A stretch of DNA of 55,985 bases from Kalaharituber pfeilii (Eukaryota > Ascomycota > Pezizomycetes > Pezizales > Pezizaceae): contig WHUZ01000167.1 in assembly GCA_015179045.1 (NCBI GenBank), positions 1-55,985 on the forward strand, written 5' to 3'. Made by a program: the position numbers and the translations under genes. Numbering within the stretch: the first letter of the stretch is position 1; each line of letters opens with the position of its first letter. The notes below the pieces were generated by a model that was not told the origin of the DNA, searched no databases, and was given only the letters and a program-made list of their open reading frames with translations. This document shows positions 41,290 through 52,976 of this stretch, in pieces.

Positions 41290-43010
41290 ACCAAAGCCGC
41301 GTAGATCAATTGATCCTACAGAGACAAGAGAAGCTTACCCTTCTGATTTCTATCTTAGAGGCAGTAAATCCAAGACATATCAGCTCACTAATAGCACAAT
41401 TCTCCTCATGGGCGTAGAATTTAGTTTCACAGCTTAAAGAAGATATAGCAGATGAGCTCGAAAAAACCCGAAGCGAGATAAGCTGCCCACTACTGACAGA
41501 ACTACTGGTAGCAATGGACATTGACCCAAAAGAAGAATTAGAAGCCGAATTCCTAAAACAGGAATTTATCAATCTCCAACAGCAGCTCAAGTAAGATGCT
41601 AAGAAGTACAAGCAACATTATGAAGCACAAATCCAAGCCGAAGCCCAACTTTGGGAAACTAAGCTTCAGGAACAGCTAGGGAAGGAAAAAGCCGATCACG
41701 AAGCAAGAGTCTTAGCTGCCACCGAGGAGTACCGACTCGAAATGGAGATTGCCAAACTTAAGTGGGAGGCAGATACCACGGAAAAGATACGGAACCTAGA
41801 GCAGCAGTACACCAAGGATGCCAATGCTACTATTATCAAGACCTTAGACAAGAAAAGAGCCATGGTTGCCGTCTTGGAGTCTCAACTACAGGATGCTAGA
41901 ATCCTCTTCGACAAGCAGAAGGCCGAGTGGAAGGATCTAGAAGGAAAAATCCTATCCCAATAAGACGCTATTAGAGCTGGTCAAGGACAGGTAACAATAT
42001 TAGAAGCAGAAATCACCTCTCTCAAGAACCAGAATAAAGAGCTGCAAGACAAAATAATAGCTCTTGAAGTCAAACTTCCGCCCTCTCGACCACTAACTAG
42101 ATCACCATCTCCGTCACGAATAGTGACCACCATCCTCTCTATCCGACCAGCACCATCTCTTCCTCCAAGAAAGAAAGCCAGGCACGAAACTAGATGATGG
42201 GATTTACCAGAACCCGAACCTACTGGCTAGTACATCCCATTCGCCCGCCTCCCGACTCTAAGAACTTGGGATGGCAACCTAGACAGACTACAAGTATGGA
42301 AGTCCGAAATAATAGACTTAGTATACCTCCAAGAGCACTACTGAACCTTTGCTGAAGAAGATACCAAAATTCTGTATACATCCCAATCTCTAACCAAGGA
42401 GGCAGTGGAATGGCATAGCCAAAACAAACATATGTATATGGGTCTGAGGGCTCGGAGAGATACTACATTGGAGAAATGGATGGACGATTTGGTAGAGGGA
42501 ATGGGAATCCACATGCAAGAGCAGCAAATGCGAGATAAACTCAACACCTACATGCAGAAGGGTAAAATCATGGACTAAATTAACGCCATGAAGAAAATGA
42601 ACCACCTAGCCAATTACGATGAAAAAACGTTCAAGAACAAGGTAGTCAAAGGGTTGAAAGGAAACATTGCCCACTTCTTCCTCATATAGCCAGGAGTACC
42701 CAATGAATCCCTTGATGACTGGTGCAAACGCATAATAGCAGTTGGCATGCGGGACGAGTGAACAATGCAAGTTGTAGGTCACCATGGTAGTAACAAACCT
42801 AGTAGCCATTCAAAGGGGAAACAATCTTCAGAGAAGAAGAAGGACAGTATGGAAACTATGACCTCTAAGCCCAGCCCATACCTCCCCGGCTACTCCAAAG
42901 AACTCAGTACCAAATGGAAGGCCGATGGGAAATGCTCTCGCTGTGGAAGAAAAGGTCACACTTTCAGCAAATACGTGGCTACGAAAATCGTGAAGGAGTA
43001 GAAAACGACC
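41290..43010 (+). pseudogene. Element C gag relic with long coiled coil and zinc knuckle
   Basis: The plus-strand frame, broken by several stops, encodes a long charged coiled coil (HYEAQIQAEAQLWETKLQEQ, EKIRNLEQQYTKDANATI, LFDKQKAEWKDLEG). A Pro/Ser/Arg linker, a capsid-like region (FKNKVVKGLKGNIAHFF, SLDDWCKRIIAVG) and a knuckle CSRCGRKGHTFSKY follow, the last Cys being Tyr. The stops sit mainly at positions explicable as Trp, Arg or Gln codons changed by C-to-T or G-to-A. Gag would form the particle and bind RNA. A coiled coil before the capsid region is known in some fungal gypsy Gag proteins. Confidence 0.72.
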
Positions 43011-43204
43011 CAGGCAACTAATCAGTCGGGTAATAAGAGGAAGGGAGATGGCGACAAGAAGGAGGACAAAAAGGAGGTAAGGAAAATTAAATAAGAAAAT
43101 AAAGGAGACTCGACTGGGATATAGGCTCGCAGCCTAGTGTCACGCATCACTACTCTTGATGAATCCGAGTCGGAAAACTAGAAAGGCAGATCTCAGCCAA
43201 CGAA

Positions 43205-43640
43205 GTGTCTGCCCCTCCTCCTCCTCCAGTTGGCCTCACTCCTCCTCCAATCCTCGAAGGACCTCCAGCAAAGAAATCAATTATTCGCAAAGCCGAGCTA
43301 AAATGGAAGGAAAAGGGTATTTCAAAATCAGTAATGATTAGAGTATATATTGACCCAGGAGCAGAAATATCAATACTCTCCAACAAGCCGAAGGTATACC
43401 CTTACCAAATACTGGGACAGAGTATACCCCAAAGCTCTAAATGACTCTTATTAACAATACCAGTAAAGTTCATAAAGAACTCATCGACTTCGATATAGGT
43501 GATGGAGGAAAAGACTATGATGCACTCTTGTCAATGATATAGATGGCTAGTCACCAGCCATACATTGATTGAGACTTGGACTATATTAACCTAAATCACG
43601 CCAAATGCTCGAAACACATCAAGGCTAGGTGCTTTGAACT
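43205..43640 (+). pseudogene. Element C protease relic
   Basis: MIRVYIDPGAEISILS (about 43335-43380) is an aspartic-protease active-site region in which the usual D-S/T-G-A reads D-P-G-A. A stop follows soon after. It lies between gag and RT, as expected. Confidence 0.7.
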
Positions 43641-43689
43641 TTGTGAAGCAGAGGAACTTTACATGACAGAAGAATAGCAAGTAGGGCAA

Positions 43690-44180
43690 GTGTTTTTTGG
43701 TGGATATATGCGTATCGTGAGACGAAAAACACCCCAAGTGCGTATCTACCAAATGGAAGCTGGCAAGCAGGTGACCTTTGACCTAGCAGCATGGAAGAAG
43801 AAATTTCCGAAGGTTTTCGACCCCAAGACCACAGCAAAACTACCTCTGCACCGATCATACGACCATCGCATACCTCTACAAGGAGGACAACAACCTCCAT
43901 GGGGACCTATTTACCAATTAAGTGAGAAGGAATTGGAAATCCTTGAAGAATATATCGAACAGATGTTAAAAAAAGGAAAGATCCGACCTTCATAATCCCC
44001 GACAGGTGCACCTATCCTGTTCGTCCTCAAAAAGAATGGTAAACTACGCATATGTGTCGATTATAGAGGCCTTAACCAAATCACTATTAAGAACCACTAC
44101 CCCCTCCTACTAATGGCAGAACTCTGAGACCGACTCTGCAAGGGCAAATACTTCACCACCCTTGACTTAAAGAACGGATA
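43690..44180 (+). pseudogene. Element C reverse transcriptase, N-terminal part
   Basis: A frame with [76 protein letters not shown] and TTLDLKNG leads up to the insertion at 44181. Single stops occur (for example after KIRPS at 43995 and after LLMAEL). The first catalytic Asp (LDL) is present. It is continuous with 45028 once the TA-flanked element is removed. Confidence 0.85.
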
Positions 44181-45025
44181 CTATAGTTCACCACTTTCTC
44201 GGACACACTACTTTCCTGTACACATTTACCACCAAAACTGCGCAACTTTCGCACTCAATATCTCAACAACCATAACAGCATTTGTGAATGTGCTTTGTAT
44301 AGCTATTAGACAAACTGTAATTCTTGCTATCTAATACTTTTTCTTTATCAAAAATTGTGAGTGCAAAGGGATTATGGCTTGTCGTATTTTTGTTGGAAGG
44401 CTTGGCATTTATTTGTATAGGATCTCTATACAAATGTCACTGCCCCCGAATTCTGCATGCTACACATACAATGAATTCATAAAAAAAACTCAGACACTCA
44501 TATTCAATAGGATTACTCAGTTGGAAACTATGAGCAACGTAGTTAGGTAATACCTGTAGTGGTTGTGAAATCGTTAACAATATTCATATTTCCCATAGAA
44601 ACCATTTTTATGAGAAACTAGATAGTTGTACACCAACTCTACAATTCAACAAATGAAAGTAAACTAAATGTAGTACCTTACTATAACTCTTCAGGTGATT
44701 TTGGACATATACTATCATAGCTATTGTAATTAGCATTGAAGAGTAGGACTATATTCAAGTCTTATGAATGTTTTGTATGGAGATCCCATACAAATAAATG
44801 TCAAGCCTTCCAACAAAAATGCGATAAGCCATAATCCCTTTACACCCACAATTTTTGATAAAGAAAAAGTACTAGATAGCAAGAATTACAGTTTGTCTAA
44901 TAGCTATACAAAGCGCATTCACAAATGCTGTTATGGTTGTTGAGATATTGAGTATGAAAGTTGCGCAGTTTTGGTAGTAAATGTGTCCGAGAAAGTGGTG
45001 TGTCTGAGAAAGTGGTGAACTATAG
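44181..45025. mobile_element. 845-bp foldback element with about 255-bp inverted repeats, TA target
   Basis: The ends are CTATAGTTCACC and GGTGAACTATAG, flanked by TA (44179-44180 and 45026-45027). Roughly 44181-44437 and 44766-45025 are near-perfect inverted repeats, including TGCGCAACTTTC and ACCATAACAGCATTTGTGAA. The central 330 bp is unique. No transposase ORF is present, so this is a non-autonomous Tc1/mariner-type MITE or foldback element. Removing it with one TA restores the RT motif GYNLVR exactly. Confidence 0.92.
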
Positions 45026-46000
45026 TACAACTTGGTACGAATTGCCAAAGGGGATGAGTGGAAGACAGGCTTTAGGACTCGGTACGGCCACTACGAATAC
45101 ACAGTTATGCTATTCGGACTCTACAATGCACTGGCAACCTTTCAGGAGTTCATGAATGAAATCTTCAAAGACATGATTGATCAGAGTTTACTGGCATACA
45201 TCGATGACCTACTAATATATGCCGAAACCCTAGAAGAACATAATACAATCTTGGAGGAGGTGTTGTGCAGGCTACAGGAAAATGGTTTGGCTATACAAGA
45301 GGAAAAATACGAGTGGTACATAGAGGAAGTTGAATTTTTGAGTTATCACATCTCGGGAAAAGGAATCTTGATGTCCACCGATAAAATCCAGGCTATCCTT
45401 AATTGGGAGACTCCTAGTACTAATGAACACTCTAACTTGAAGACAGATATACAATCCTTCCTGAGATTTGCTAACTTCTACCGACACTTCATTAAGGACT
45501 ATAGTAAGATATGCTTACTTTTAACTCGACTACTCAATAAAGAGGCAAAGCTAGTCTGGGGACCTCCGTAAGAGGAAGCTTTCTAACAACTTAAGGAAGC
45601 TTTCATGACTGCTCCGATTCTAGCACACTATCATCCAGAACACGAAATCATTCTAGAAACGGATGCAAGCAACTTCGCACTTGGAGGGATCCTAAGTCAG
45701 AAGCAAGGAGACGGCAAACTATACCCAGTTGCATTCCATTCCTGGAAGTTCACCACAGCTGAAACTAACTATGACATCTTCGACAAGTAGATATTGGCTG
45801 TGGTGGAATGTATGACAGATACCTGGAGAGAATGTTGTAAAGGTGCTAAGCACAGCATCAAAGTCTATACTAACTATGACAATCTCCGAATCTTCAATAG
45901 CTATCTTGCCATCAAGCACGATGGGTAGAAAAACTTACCTCATTCGACTATACAATCATCTACCGAAAAGGAACAGTGAATGCCAAGTCAGATGCTTTAT
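45026..46000 (+). pseudogene. Element C reverse transcriptase C-terminus and RNase H
   Basis: The frame holds VRIAKGDEWKTGFRTRYG, HYEYTVMLFGLYNALATFQ, LLAYIDDLLIYAETLEEH (YIDD active site), FLSYHISGKGI, IQSFLRFANFYRHFI, then RNase H (IILETDASNFALGGILSQK, VAFHSWKFTTAETNYDIFDK, IKVYTNYDNL, where a His is Tyr). A 179-codon open frame (45032-45571) is the longest intact piece of this element. Stops at 45569 and 45788 split the rest. Confidence 0.87.
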
Positions 46001-46199
46001 TCAGATATGGTGACCACACCCTTAAGAAGGGGAGTGGACAGCGAGATCAGCAAGAAACTAAGTTCTGAGAAGAAGGAACGTGGCAGGAAGAGGAAGAAAT
46101 TTTAACTGCAAGAACAATAAAAGCTCTAAAAGTGGTAGCATTAACTGACGAATGGAGGAGCAAGCTAATCAAAGAAGAGAAAAGGACAAATGGTATACT

Positions 46200-46938
46200 C
46201 AACTTAAGGAATGCATACAGTAGAAGAACGATAACGTCGATAAACGATTCAGTATCCATGACGAACTAGTCCTACACAACAACCGGTTTATGATACCAAC
46301 GGCTCTTAGACAAGAAATACTTCAAGCAAAACATGATCACCCTCTCGCTGGACATCTTGGAATCAAAAAGACAACCGAACTCATCAGTAGGGACTTCTAT
46401 TGGCCTAACGCTCACAATGATATCACAGAATATATCGGCGCATGCTTAGAATGCCAAAAGAATAAGGCATGAAGACACAAGAAATATGGCCTTCTTCACC
46501 CTCATGAGATACCATACCAACCATGGTCCCCTATCAGCATGGACTTCATTACCGAACTCCCTCCTTTAGATGGCTTCACACAAATATGGGTAGTAGTGGA
46601 TAGGTTCACTAAGATGGCTCACTTCATCCCTCTAGCAGAACAATCCGTAGAACAATTAGGAACTACCTTCCTTTGAGAAATATGGTGACTCTACAGCTTG
46701 CCGAAGAATATTATATCGGACCGAGACCCAAAGTTTACTTCAAACTTCTGGCAGGAACTCATAAAGAAACTCAAAGTCAACCTAAATATGAGTACCACTG
46801 CATACCCGGAAACCAATGGACAAACCGAAAGAGTCAACCAAACCCTTGAAGGTTACCTCCGCAACTACATCACCTACCACCAGGACAATTGGAACCAACT
46901 CTTACTCCTCGCAGAGTTCGCATACAATAATACACAAC
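46200..46938 (+). pseudogene. Element C integrase, N-terminal and core region
   Basis: The zinc-binding region is complete (HDHPLAGHLGIKKT, then CLECQKNKA). The core has SPISMDFITELPP (Asp), VVVDRFTKMAHFIPL, KNIISDRDPKFTSNFWQ (Asp), and AYPETNGQTERVNQTLEGY (Glu). It reaches LLLAEFAYNNTQ, where the TRIM and element B4 interrupt it. The continuation is found inverted at 52977-53071 and then upright at 53446. Stops are few, so this was the youngest large element before the later insertions. Confidence 0.88.
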
Positions 46939-47597
46939 TGTCATGGCTTGGTGTGCCATGGCGGTAGAGGGAAGGTGATTACTAGTACATGTGGACATCT
47001 AAGGGAGCCAAGATTCTTGACCACATGCGCAAACGTAAGCGAGTCGCTGATGAGCCCATACGGATACTTCTATATATACCTCCCGTACTACCGGGTGGTA
47101 CCGGTAGTTGTACCTTTTGGTGCAACGGTTTGCAAATGGTAGGTTGCAATCCGTAACAGTACTACCGGTCGGGTCGCCGATTTAAACCTTGCCTGTAGCG
47201 AACGTCAGATACTGCAGGTGACCTTTGAATTTGATAAGTGGGTTACAGTCACATGCCGGTCACTGGTTATAAAGTAGTGTGGTGGTGGTACATGAAATTG
47301 AAGCCCTAAGGCAGTAACGGGTGACTGGGGGTTAATATATAGAGAGTCCGGGACGTACTCTGCCTACGGGGGAGTAATATCACGGCTTGACGTGCCATGG
47401 CAGTAGAGGGAAGCTGATTACTAGTACGTGTGGACGTCTAAGGGAGCCAAGATCCTTGACCACGTGCGCAAACGTAAGCGAGTCGCTAACCAGCCTATAC
47501 AGATACTTCTATATTTACCGACCGCACTACCGGGTGGTACCAGTAGTTCTATCTTTTGGTGCAACGGTTTGCAAATGGTCGGTTGCAATCCGTAACA
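46939..47597 (+). mobile_element. TRIM: miniature LTR retrotransposon, 659 bp
   Basis: Two direct 220-bp LTRs (46939-47158 and 47378-47597) surround a 219-bp non-coding interior. The target duplication is ACAAC (46934-46938, 47598-47602). The LTR reads TGTCATGGC...CCGTAACA; in the second copy the TG is TA. The interior ends with the purine-rich ACGGGGGAGTAA. The LTR has TATATATA (47071-47078). No protein is encoded, so it must use enzymes from another element, perhaps a gypsy family here. Size and layout match the terminal-repeat retrotransposon in miniature class known from plants. Confidence 0.92.
47161..47169 (+). other. Putative self-priming site of the TRIM
   Basis: ACTACCGGT, two bases after the first LTR, is a perfect complement of ACCGGTAGT at 47100-47108, which lies 29 nt downstream of the start of TATATATA, where transcription should begin. 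Confidence 0.5.
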
Positions 47598-47603
47598 ACA
47601 ACA

Positions 47604-48342
47604 TGTTATGGCTAAGATAGAAACTTGCCTACCACTGTAGCAAGGGGCAAGGGTTCCACTACTAATTAGCTGTCACGGCTAAAGGTGAAGACTTACCGGC
47701 CAAGGGGAAAACGCTGACTCTGCAATCGAATATAAGACTAATACTAATTGACCAGACTGATTACCCGTTAGGCTTGGCTGTTGATTCTTGCATCATTTAG
47801 ATAGGGCAGTACTATGGAAGGGTGTGTCATCTGGAATGCAGCTTGATGCATACACTTGAATTACAGAAGCTTTATTTATATACGCACATGTATTAGTACA
47901 TTCATTATCTTTGTCCCGTACTATTTTTGCATATTTTCGTTATGTGTGCCTATTACCACTGGTATTGGCATTGATAAGGAATCGTCGCAGGGCCAGCTAA
48001 TTATTCTTTTGTTGACTCCTCATGTATAGCTGCGCTGAAGTCTATATAAGCGCCAGCTGGCGATAGCATAGTTAGAAGAATCAAGACACAAGCGGTGTAC
48101 TAAGTTTCTCTATAACTCTGAACCTATCGTTCCCTCAATACGCCCATGAATTGCTCTGCTCTGCTGTGTGCTCCCCACCGAGTAGCTAGCCTTCCGGTCC
48201 GCCATATACACCTCCATAGCCATTCCGACCCATCGTATTCACACTTCCAAGACGACGCCGGCACCGCCGTTTTCCCCACCATAGCTGTAACATCCGGTCC
48301 CTTCCAGCGCCCACCGGAGCCGAGCACCTCACGCCGGTAATA
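47604..48342 (+). repeat. 5' LTR of gypsy element B4
   Basis: TGTTATGGCT to GCCGGTAATA (CA end mutated to TA), 739 bp, family B. TATATAAG is at 48043-48050 and AGCGGTGTA at 48091-48099. The preceding bases CAACA (47599-47603) pair with CAATA (inverted, 53067-53071) as a one-mismatch target duplication. Confidence 0.9.
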
Positions 48343-48343
48343 T

Positions 48344-48352
48344 TACACCGCT
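48344..48352 (+). other. Putative self-priming site of element B4
   Basis: TACACCGCT, one base after the LTR, is perfectly complementary to AGCGGTGTA at 48091-48099 in the LTR. Confidence 0.55.
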
Positions 48353-48381
48353 CCTCTTTCACCTACCACTCCGCGTCCACA

Positions 48382-49760
48382 ATGTCGGTACCAGAAGGCT
48401 CATCCGCTGCCTCCTCTTTCTCAAGGACCTCTCCCCGAAGATGTCGCCAACCTCCGTAACGAGCAAGTGTTTCAAGGTAATGTATCCACCTCTCTCTCTC
48501 AGAGCTAGCAAGAACAGCAAAACCCGATAACCCATGTTGCCTAGCTACGGGCAAATATGCATAGTCAAATATTGCAGCAGCTAGGATTCCAGCCAGCACC
48601 GACTCTGCAACGACGACAGCCAGCATAGCCTCCGTAGCCTACCCAGGTCCGAAAGGCTCTCCTCCAAAGTATTCTCTCCACCGGGTACTGATGGTGCAGT
48701 TTCCTCCGCAACCTGCAAATTTCCCCGACCCGAGTCGGCAAATCGCACGGCGCACCAAAACCTGATCTCAAAGGACCTCCTCCGCCGGGTATTGATGGTG
48801 CTGGTACTCCTCCTCCTCGTGCTCTGCCTTGCGGTTCTCGTCGAGTATGAGACCCTACGCCTCTTCGTTTTCCTAACGAGCCAAGCACTGCCGTGGGACA
48901 TTTCTCTCCTCTGCCTCCTGCAAAAATTCCCCCCTTCAGAAAAGTTTGATAGGGATGAAAAAGAGCTTGACAATTTTCTTTCCTGGTCCAACGGTGGATC
49001 AGGAGTTCGCGAATCACTGCCGATGACGAAACCTCTCGCTTGAAGGGCCCTGCCCTCACCTTTTCCATCGGAACCCCTTAGTGTTATATGCCACAGCTCT
49101 CACCCTACTACGTATGACCTTCCAGGACTCCTCAGCCATTGCTGAGGCTGCTCGAAACATTCGGATGTAAGCAGTAGGGTAGGATGCAGGATTTCTTAAT
49201 TGAAATCGATGAGTTCAACGACGTGGCAAAGACCCCCGACCCTGTCCTCATTTCCGACGTCTCCGCCAGCATTCGGAAGATGTTCGGAACCTTCTAGCAG
49301 GTCATTTTGAGTATCGAAGCAACTAGAACTAATGGAAGTTTCCATTGCTGATGCCCTGAGAAAGCCTGGGAATAAGCGTTTCACTCCCTCCACCACCATG
49401 ACAAACATCACCTCCGTCAGCAGCAGCTCTACGATACAGTCACCTCCACCTCCGAAGAATAAGAATAGCAATGACATACCTGAAGAACTGATTCAGACGA
49501 AAAGGCAACCGATGCATCAGGTATAAGATGACGTCATGCTGCGAAAAGAAGTAGTGGAAACCCAACCGAAGCCAAAGAAGGAAGACAAAGGGGAAGTAAA
49601 ATGCCTCGGAGTCACAAATCCACGCTCTCGACTAGTACAAAGAAGACGAAGACAGATTCTGGCCATCTCATAGGCCGTCGACAGGTCCGAGAGGATCACT
49701 GAACTGTCTAATTTGGAGTGGATGGGGACCCTGCTCAGCATGTAGGACTCCGCGTCATAG
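48382..49760 (+). pseudogene. Element B4 gag relic
   Basis: It starts at an ATG (MSVPEGSSAASS...) equivalent to that at 31030 in element B3. The first 400 bp include a GC-rich imperfect duplication around CTCCGCCGGGTATTGATGGTG (20-base core TCCGCCGGGTATTGATGGTG). Frames are broken throughout; no zinc knuckle survives clearly. The same region in B3 shows the parent gene layout. Confidence 0.65.
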
Positions 49761-49789
49761 CGACCTCCTCAGTTGCGAGGTAAAATTCA

Positions 49790-52110
49790 AAACTGGGAAG
49801 ACCGTTAGGGCTATTGTAGACTGTACAGCCCCTGCATCGATTGTTTCCTTTACAGACTGGGTAAGGAGTTGAAGATGAGGTCACGAAGTAAGACCTGCGA
49901 TGGATCAAGATTCTTGTGAATCTTTCGTTTTCGTTTTCGTTTTCGCTTTCGTTTTCGTTTTCTGGCATCCAGGTTCCTGATTCTGTTTCCTCCGCATCAG
50001 ATTATGCGCCTTCTATTGGAAATCTGATAAGGCATTTATTGATTTTATGTCGCCTCCTGTTTTGAACTCCCGCCAGACGGTTAAGAAATTTGTCTTTGAG
50101 TTTGAGCCGAAGCTATGGATATCGGCCCATCCATCGTTGAATGTTAGAAGCACTCATATTGAGTTGCTTTCAGTTCTTTTTAATGATACCCTTGAAGAGG
50201 GTGACATTTCATTAATTGATGCACACGAGCACTAGTACTTGCGATACGGTAATGTCTTTTTCTGAGAAACAGGTACGCCACTTACCTCCTCACCAAAGCT
50301 GGAATCATACAATCCCTTTCGAGAATTTATATGCAAAGCCTCCCCATGGTCTAGTGTACTTGGGAAGAAGATGAGGCTCTTTCGAGGTATATCATCGAAC
50401 ACCTACCAGCAGGTAAGATACGAAAGTTAAGGTCAAAAGCAGCTTCATTGACTTTTTTTCGGAAGAAAGATGGATCCCTTCGACCAGGCGTTAATTATAA
50501 GGGCACTAAATAAACTCACCACTCCAAACAAACACCCTTTGCCCTTAACGTCAGAACTCCTCAAAGATTTTATCAAACTTGATCTCGATAATGGCTACAA
50601 CGTCATGTGAATTAAGTCAGGCGATGAATGGCGGCTGTCAAACACAGCCAACGGCTCATTCGAAGTACCCAGTCATACCTCTTGGACTTATCAACATATC
50701 TGCTTCCTTCGAAGAGATGATGGATGAGATCCCCACTTGCATCGGTAGAGTTGTTTGGTACCTAGACTCTTAATCTATGAAGGCAAGTCCGAACGAGACC
50801 ATAAAAGGATAATGGAAAAGGGCTTGCCAAGATTGAGCAAACATGGGCTCCCGGTACGAGTTCTATGTGCACAAAACCATGTTCCTTGGTCATTTTATTG
50901 TTGGCTTCGAGATTAAGATGCACCCGGTCAAACTCTCTACCATTCGTGACTGGCCACAGCCGATTAAAGAAGGTGCAAGCCTCCTAAGGTTTGCAAACTA
51001 CTGCTGCCGATTCGTCTTCAACTACTACCGCCGACTTATTTGACTCTGTTACGACCCGACCACTTACAAGCCTTGACCGGAGACATACTCTTTATTTAGG
51101 GGGGGTAGAGGAGCAAGCTGCTTTTACGGAACTCTAAGACAAGTTTATCAGTGCCCCCATACTATGACAGTTCAATCGATCCCTGCCAACGATTATGAAA
51201 CCAACCGCTCAGACCAGGTACTCGCTAGCGTCTTGAGCTTAAGAATAATGTTACCACCCGTCACCCCTGCGAGTACCACTCCCGAATACTGACCCCTGCC
51301 AAACGAAAGTACCTCTATCCACGATAACGAACTCTTGGCAATCCTTGATTGTACAAATAGAGGATAGAGCTATTGGGAATTAAGTTCACCATCTTCACTA
51401 ACCACCACGCACTTCACCATCAAACAACGTCTCAACAACCAGCAATCCAACTGGAGCCAGAAACTCTCTGAATTCGATTACGTCAGCCTAACGGCAAAGC
51501 GGATGCTCCCTCTCAGACTGGTGAAGTGCAAGACGTGTGAACTAATATCCCTGAGGTCAACGGTGACGAATGGGTGAGGAACGATAACGGGTCCTAGGTA
51601 CCGAAACCAGTATTGACTAGAAGTGATAGTGATGATACCACAACAGCAATGTGGCTTGACACTGGGGTGTGCATCAAACTCCTCTCTCGGAACTTCTACT
51701 AAGTAGCCGATTATGTCGCCGGTTGTGTAGCCTGCTTGAAGGCCAAAGCTGACCAACATCCGAGGCAAACTAGACTTATGCCAATGCCTACTAGTAGGAA
51801 GCCTTGGCAGGAGATAGCTATTGACTTTGTTGGAGAACTACTAAGGGCTTTAAAACTATTTTAGTTGTCACAAACCGGTTTACCGAAATGTAGCACTGTG
51901 CTATACACCGGTAAAAAACACTTGGACAACTCGAGACGTCGCCAATGCCTTCAATGATGTCCTCAGGCAATTTGGTCTACCTCGCCACATCTTCTCTGAA
52001 CATGGACCACAATTCGCCTCAGCCCTTCGAAAAGACATTACAGAACTCTAACTCTGTACCGCTTACCACCCCTAGACCGACAAAGTCTCTGACGCGCAAC
52101 GTCTGGTATT
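49790..52110 (+). pseudogene. Element B4 pol relic
   Basis: Fragments in order are a protease trace (AIVDCTAPAS, about 49815), RT (LRPGVNYKGTK, then KLDLDNGYNVM and VIPLGLINISASFEEMMDEI at about 50670-50730; FLGHFIVGFEIKMHPVKLS at about 50880), RNase H traces (about 51190-51400), and integrase (VAGCVACLKAKADQHPRQ; PWQEIAIDFVGELL at about 51805-51840; HIFSEHGPQFAS). It is homologous to B3 throughout and equally non-functional. A TTTTCG hexanucleotide run (49923-49962) lies between protease and RT. Confidence 0.78.
49923..49962. repeat. TTTTCG hexanucleotide microsatellite
   Basis: About six units of TTTTCG with one CTTTCG. The equivalent position in B3 (about 32665-32690) lacks the expansion. 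Confidence 0.85.
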
Positions 52111-52149
52111 GCAGAGAGTGTATAATACAGACTCCCAAATAGTATCTCC

Positions 52150-52290
52150 ATATCTTCCATGACCGAACTATGGTAGAGATGACGAGACTTGGGAAACAGT
52201 TGAGAATCTTCGTAGATCGTTGGAATCTGTCAGAGAGTTCCACGATCAACATCCGAGGAAGCCTTCGGGACCCTACGGTCCAATAAAGCA
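52150..52290 (+). pseudogene. Element B4 chromodomain
   Basis: NYGRDDETWETVENLRR, then SLESVREFHDQHPRKP, nearly identical to the chromodomain of B3 at 34950-35183. The upstream half is lost in a short deletion. Confidence 0.7.
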
Positions 52291-52604
52291 TTGATGGCTC
52301 ATGGAACAGAGCATCTCGCACAAATGGGAATTCTGTGCGGCCATGCTACTCGGATAATTCGTTGACGTGAGTACCTTTTCCTTACGAAGACTTTTTCCTA
52401 CTGGGTTTTGTCTTCGGGAAGGTTTTTAATGGCTCACTGATGATGAGTGAAAGACACACCAGTCTCACCATTGGCCACGGGCAACTGCGGTTCAGCTCGT
52501 GTGTTACTTCGTGTATAAGGTACGCTGATAGCCAAAGTATAAGACCCACAATCCCAATTAGTTCGGTTTTCTATTAGTGATTGTTACTCGGGACAAGTAC
52601 TCTA
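52291..52604. other. 3' untranslated region of element B4
   Basis: Conserved with 35184-35471 of B3. No coding potential. Confidence 0.6.
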
Positions 52605-52617
52605 AACGGGGGGGTAA
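52605..52617 (+). other. Polypurine tract of element B4
   Basis: AACGGGGGGGTAA directly before the TG of the 3' LTR. Confidence 0.75.
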
Positions 52618-52976
52618 TGTTATGGCTAAGATGGAAACTTGCCTACCACTGTGGCAAGAGGCAAGGGTTCCATTACTAATTAGCTGCCATGGCTAAAGGT
52701 GAAGACTTACCCGCCAAGGGGAAAACGCTGACCCTGCAATCGAATATAAGACCAATGCTGATTGACTGGACTGATCACCCATCAGGCTTAGCTGTTGATT
52801 CTCGCATCATTTAGATAGGGCAGTACTACGGAAGGGTGTGTCATCCGAAATGCAGCTTGATGTATACACTCGAATTACAGAAGCTTTATTTATATACGCA
52901 CATGCATTAGTACATTCGTTATCTTTATCCCGTACTATTTTTGCATATTTTCATTATATGTGCCTATTACCACCGG
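52618..52976 (+). repeat. 3' LTR of element B4, first half
   Basis: It matches 47604-47966 of the 5' LTR and breaks off at TATTACCACCGG. The second half is found in inverted orientation at 53072-53445. Confidence 0.9.
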
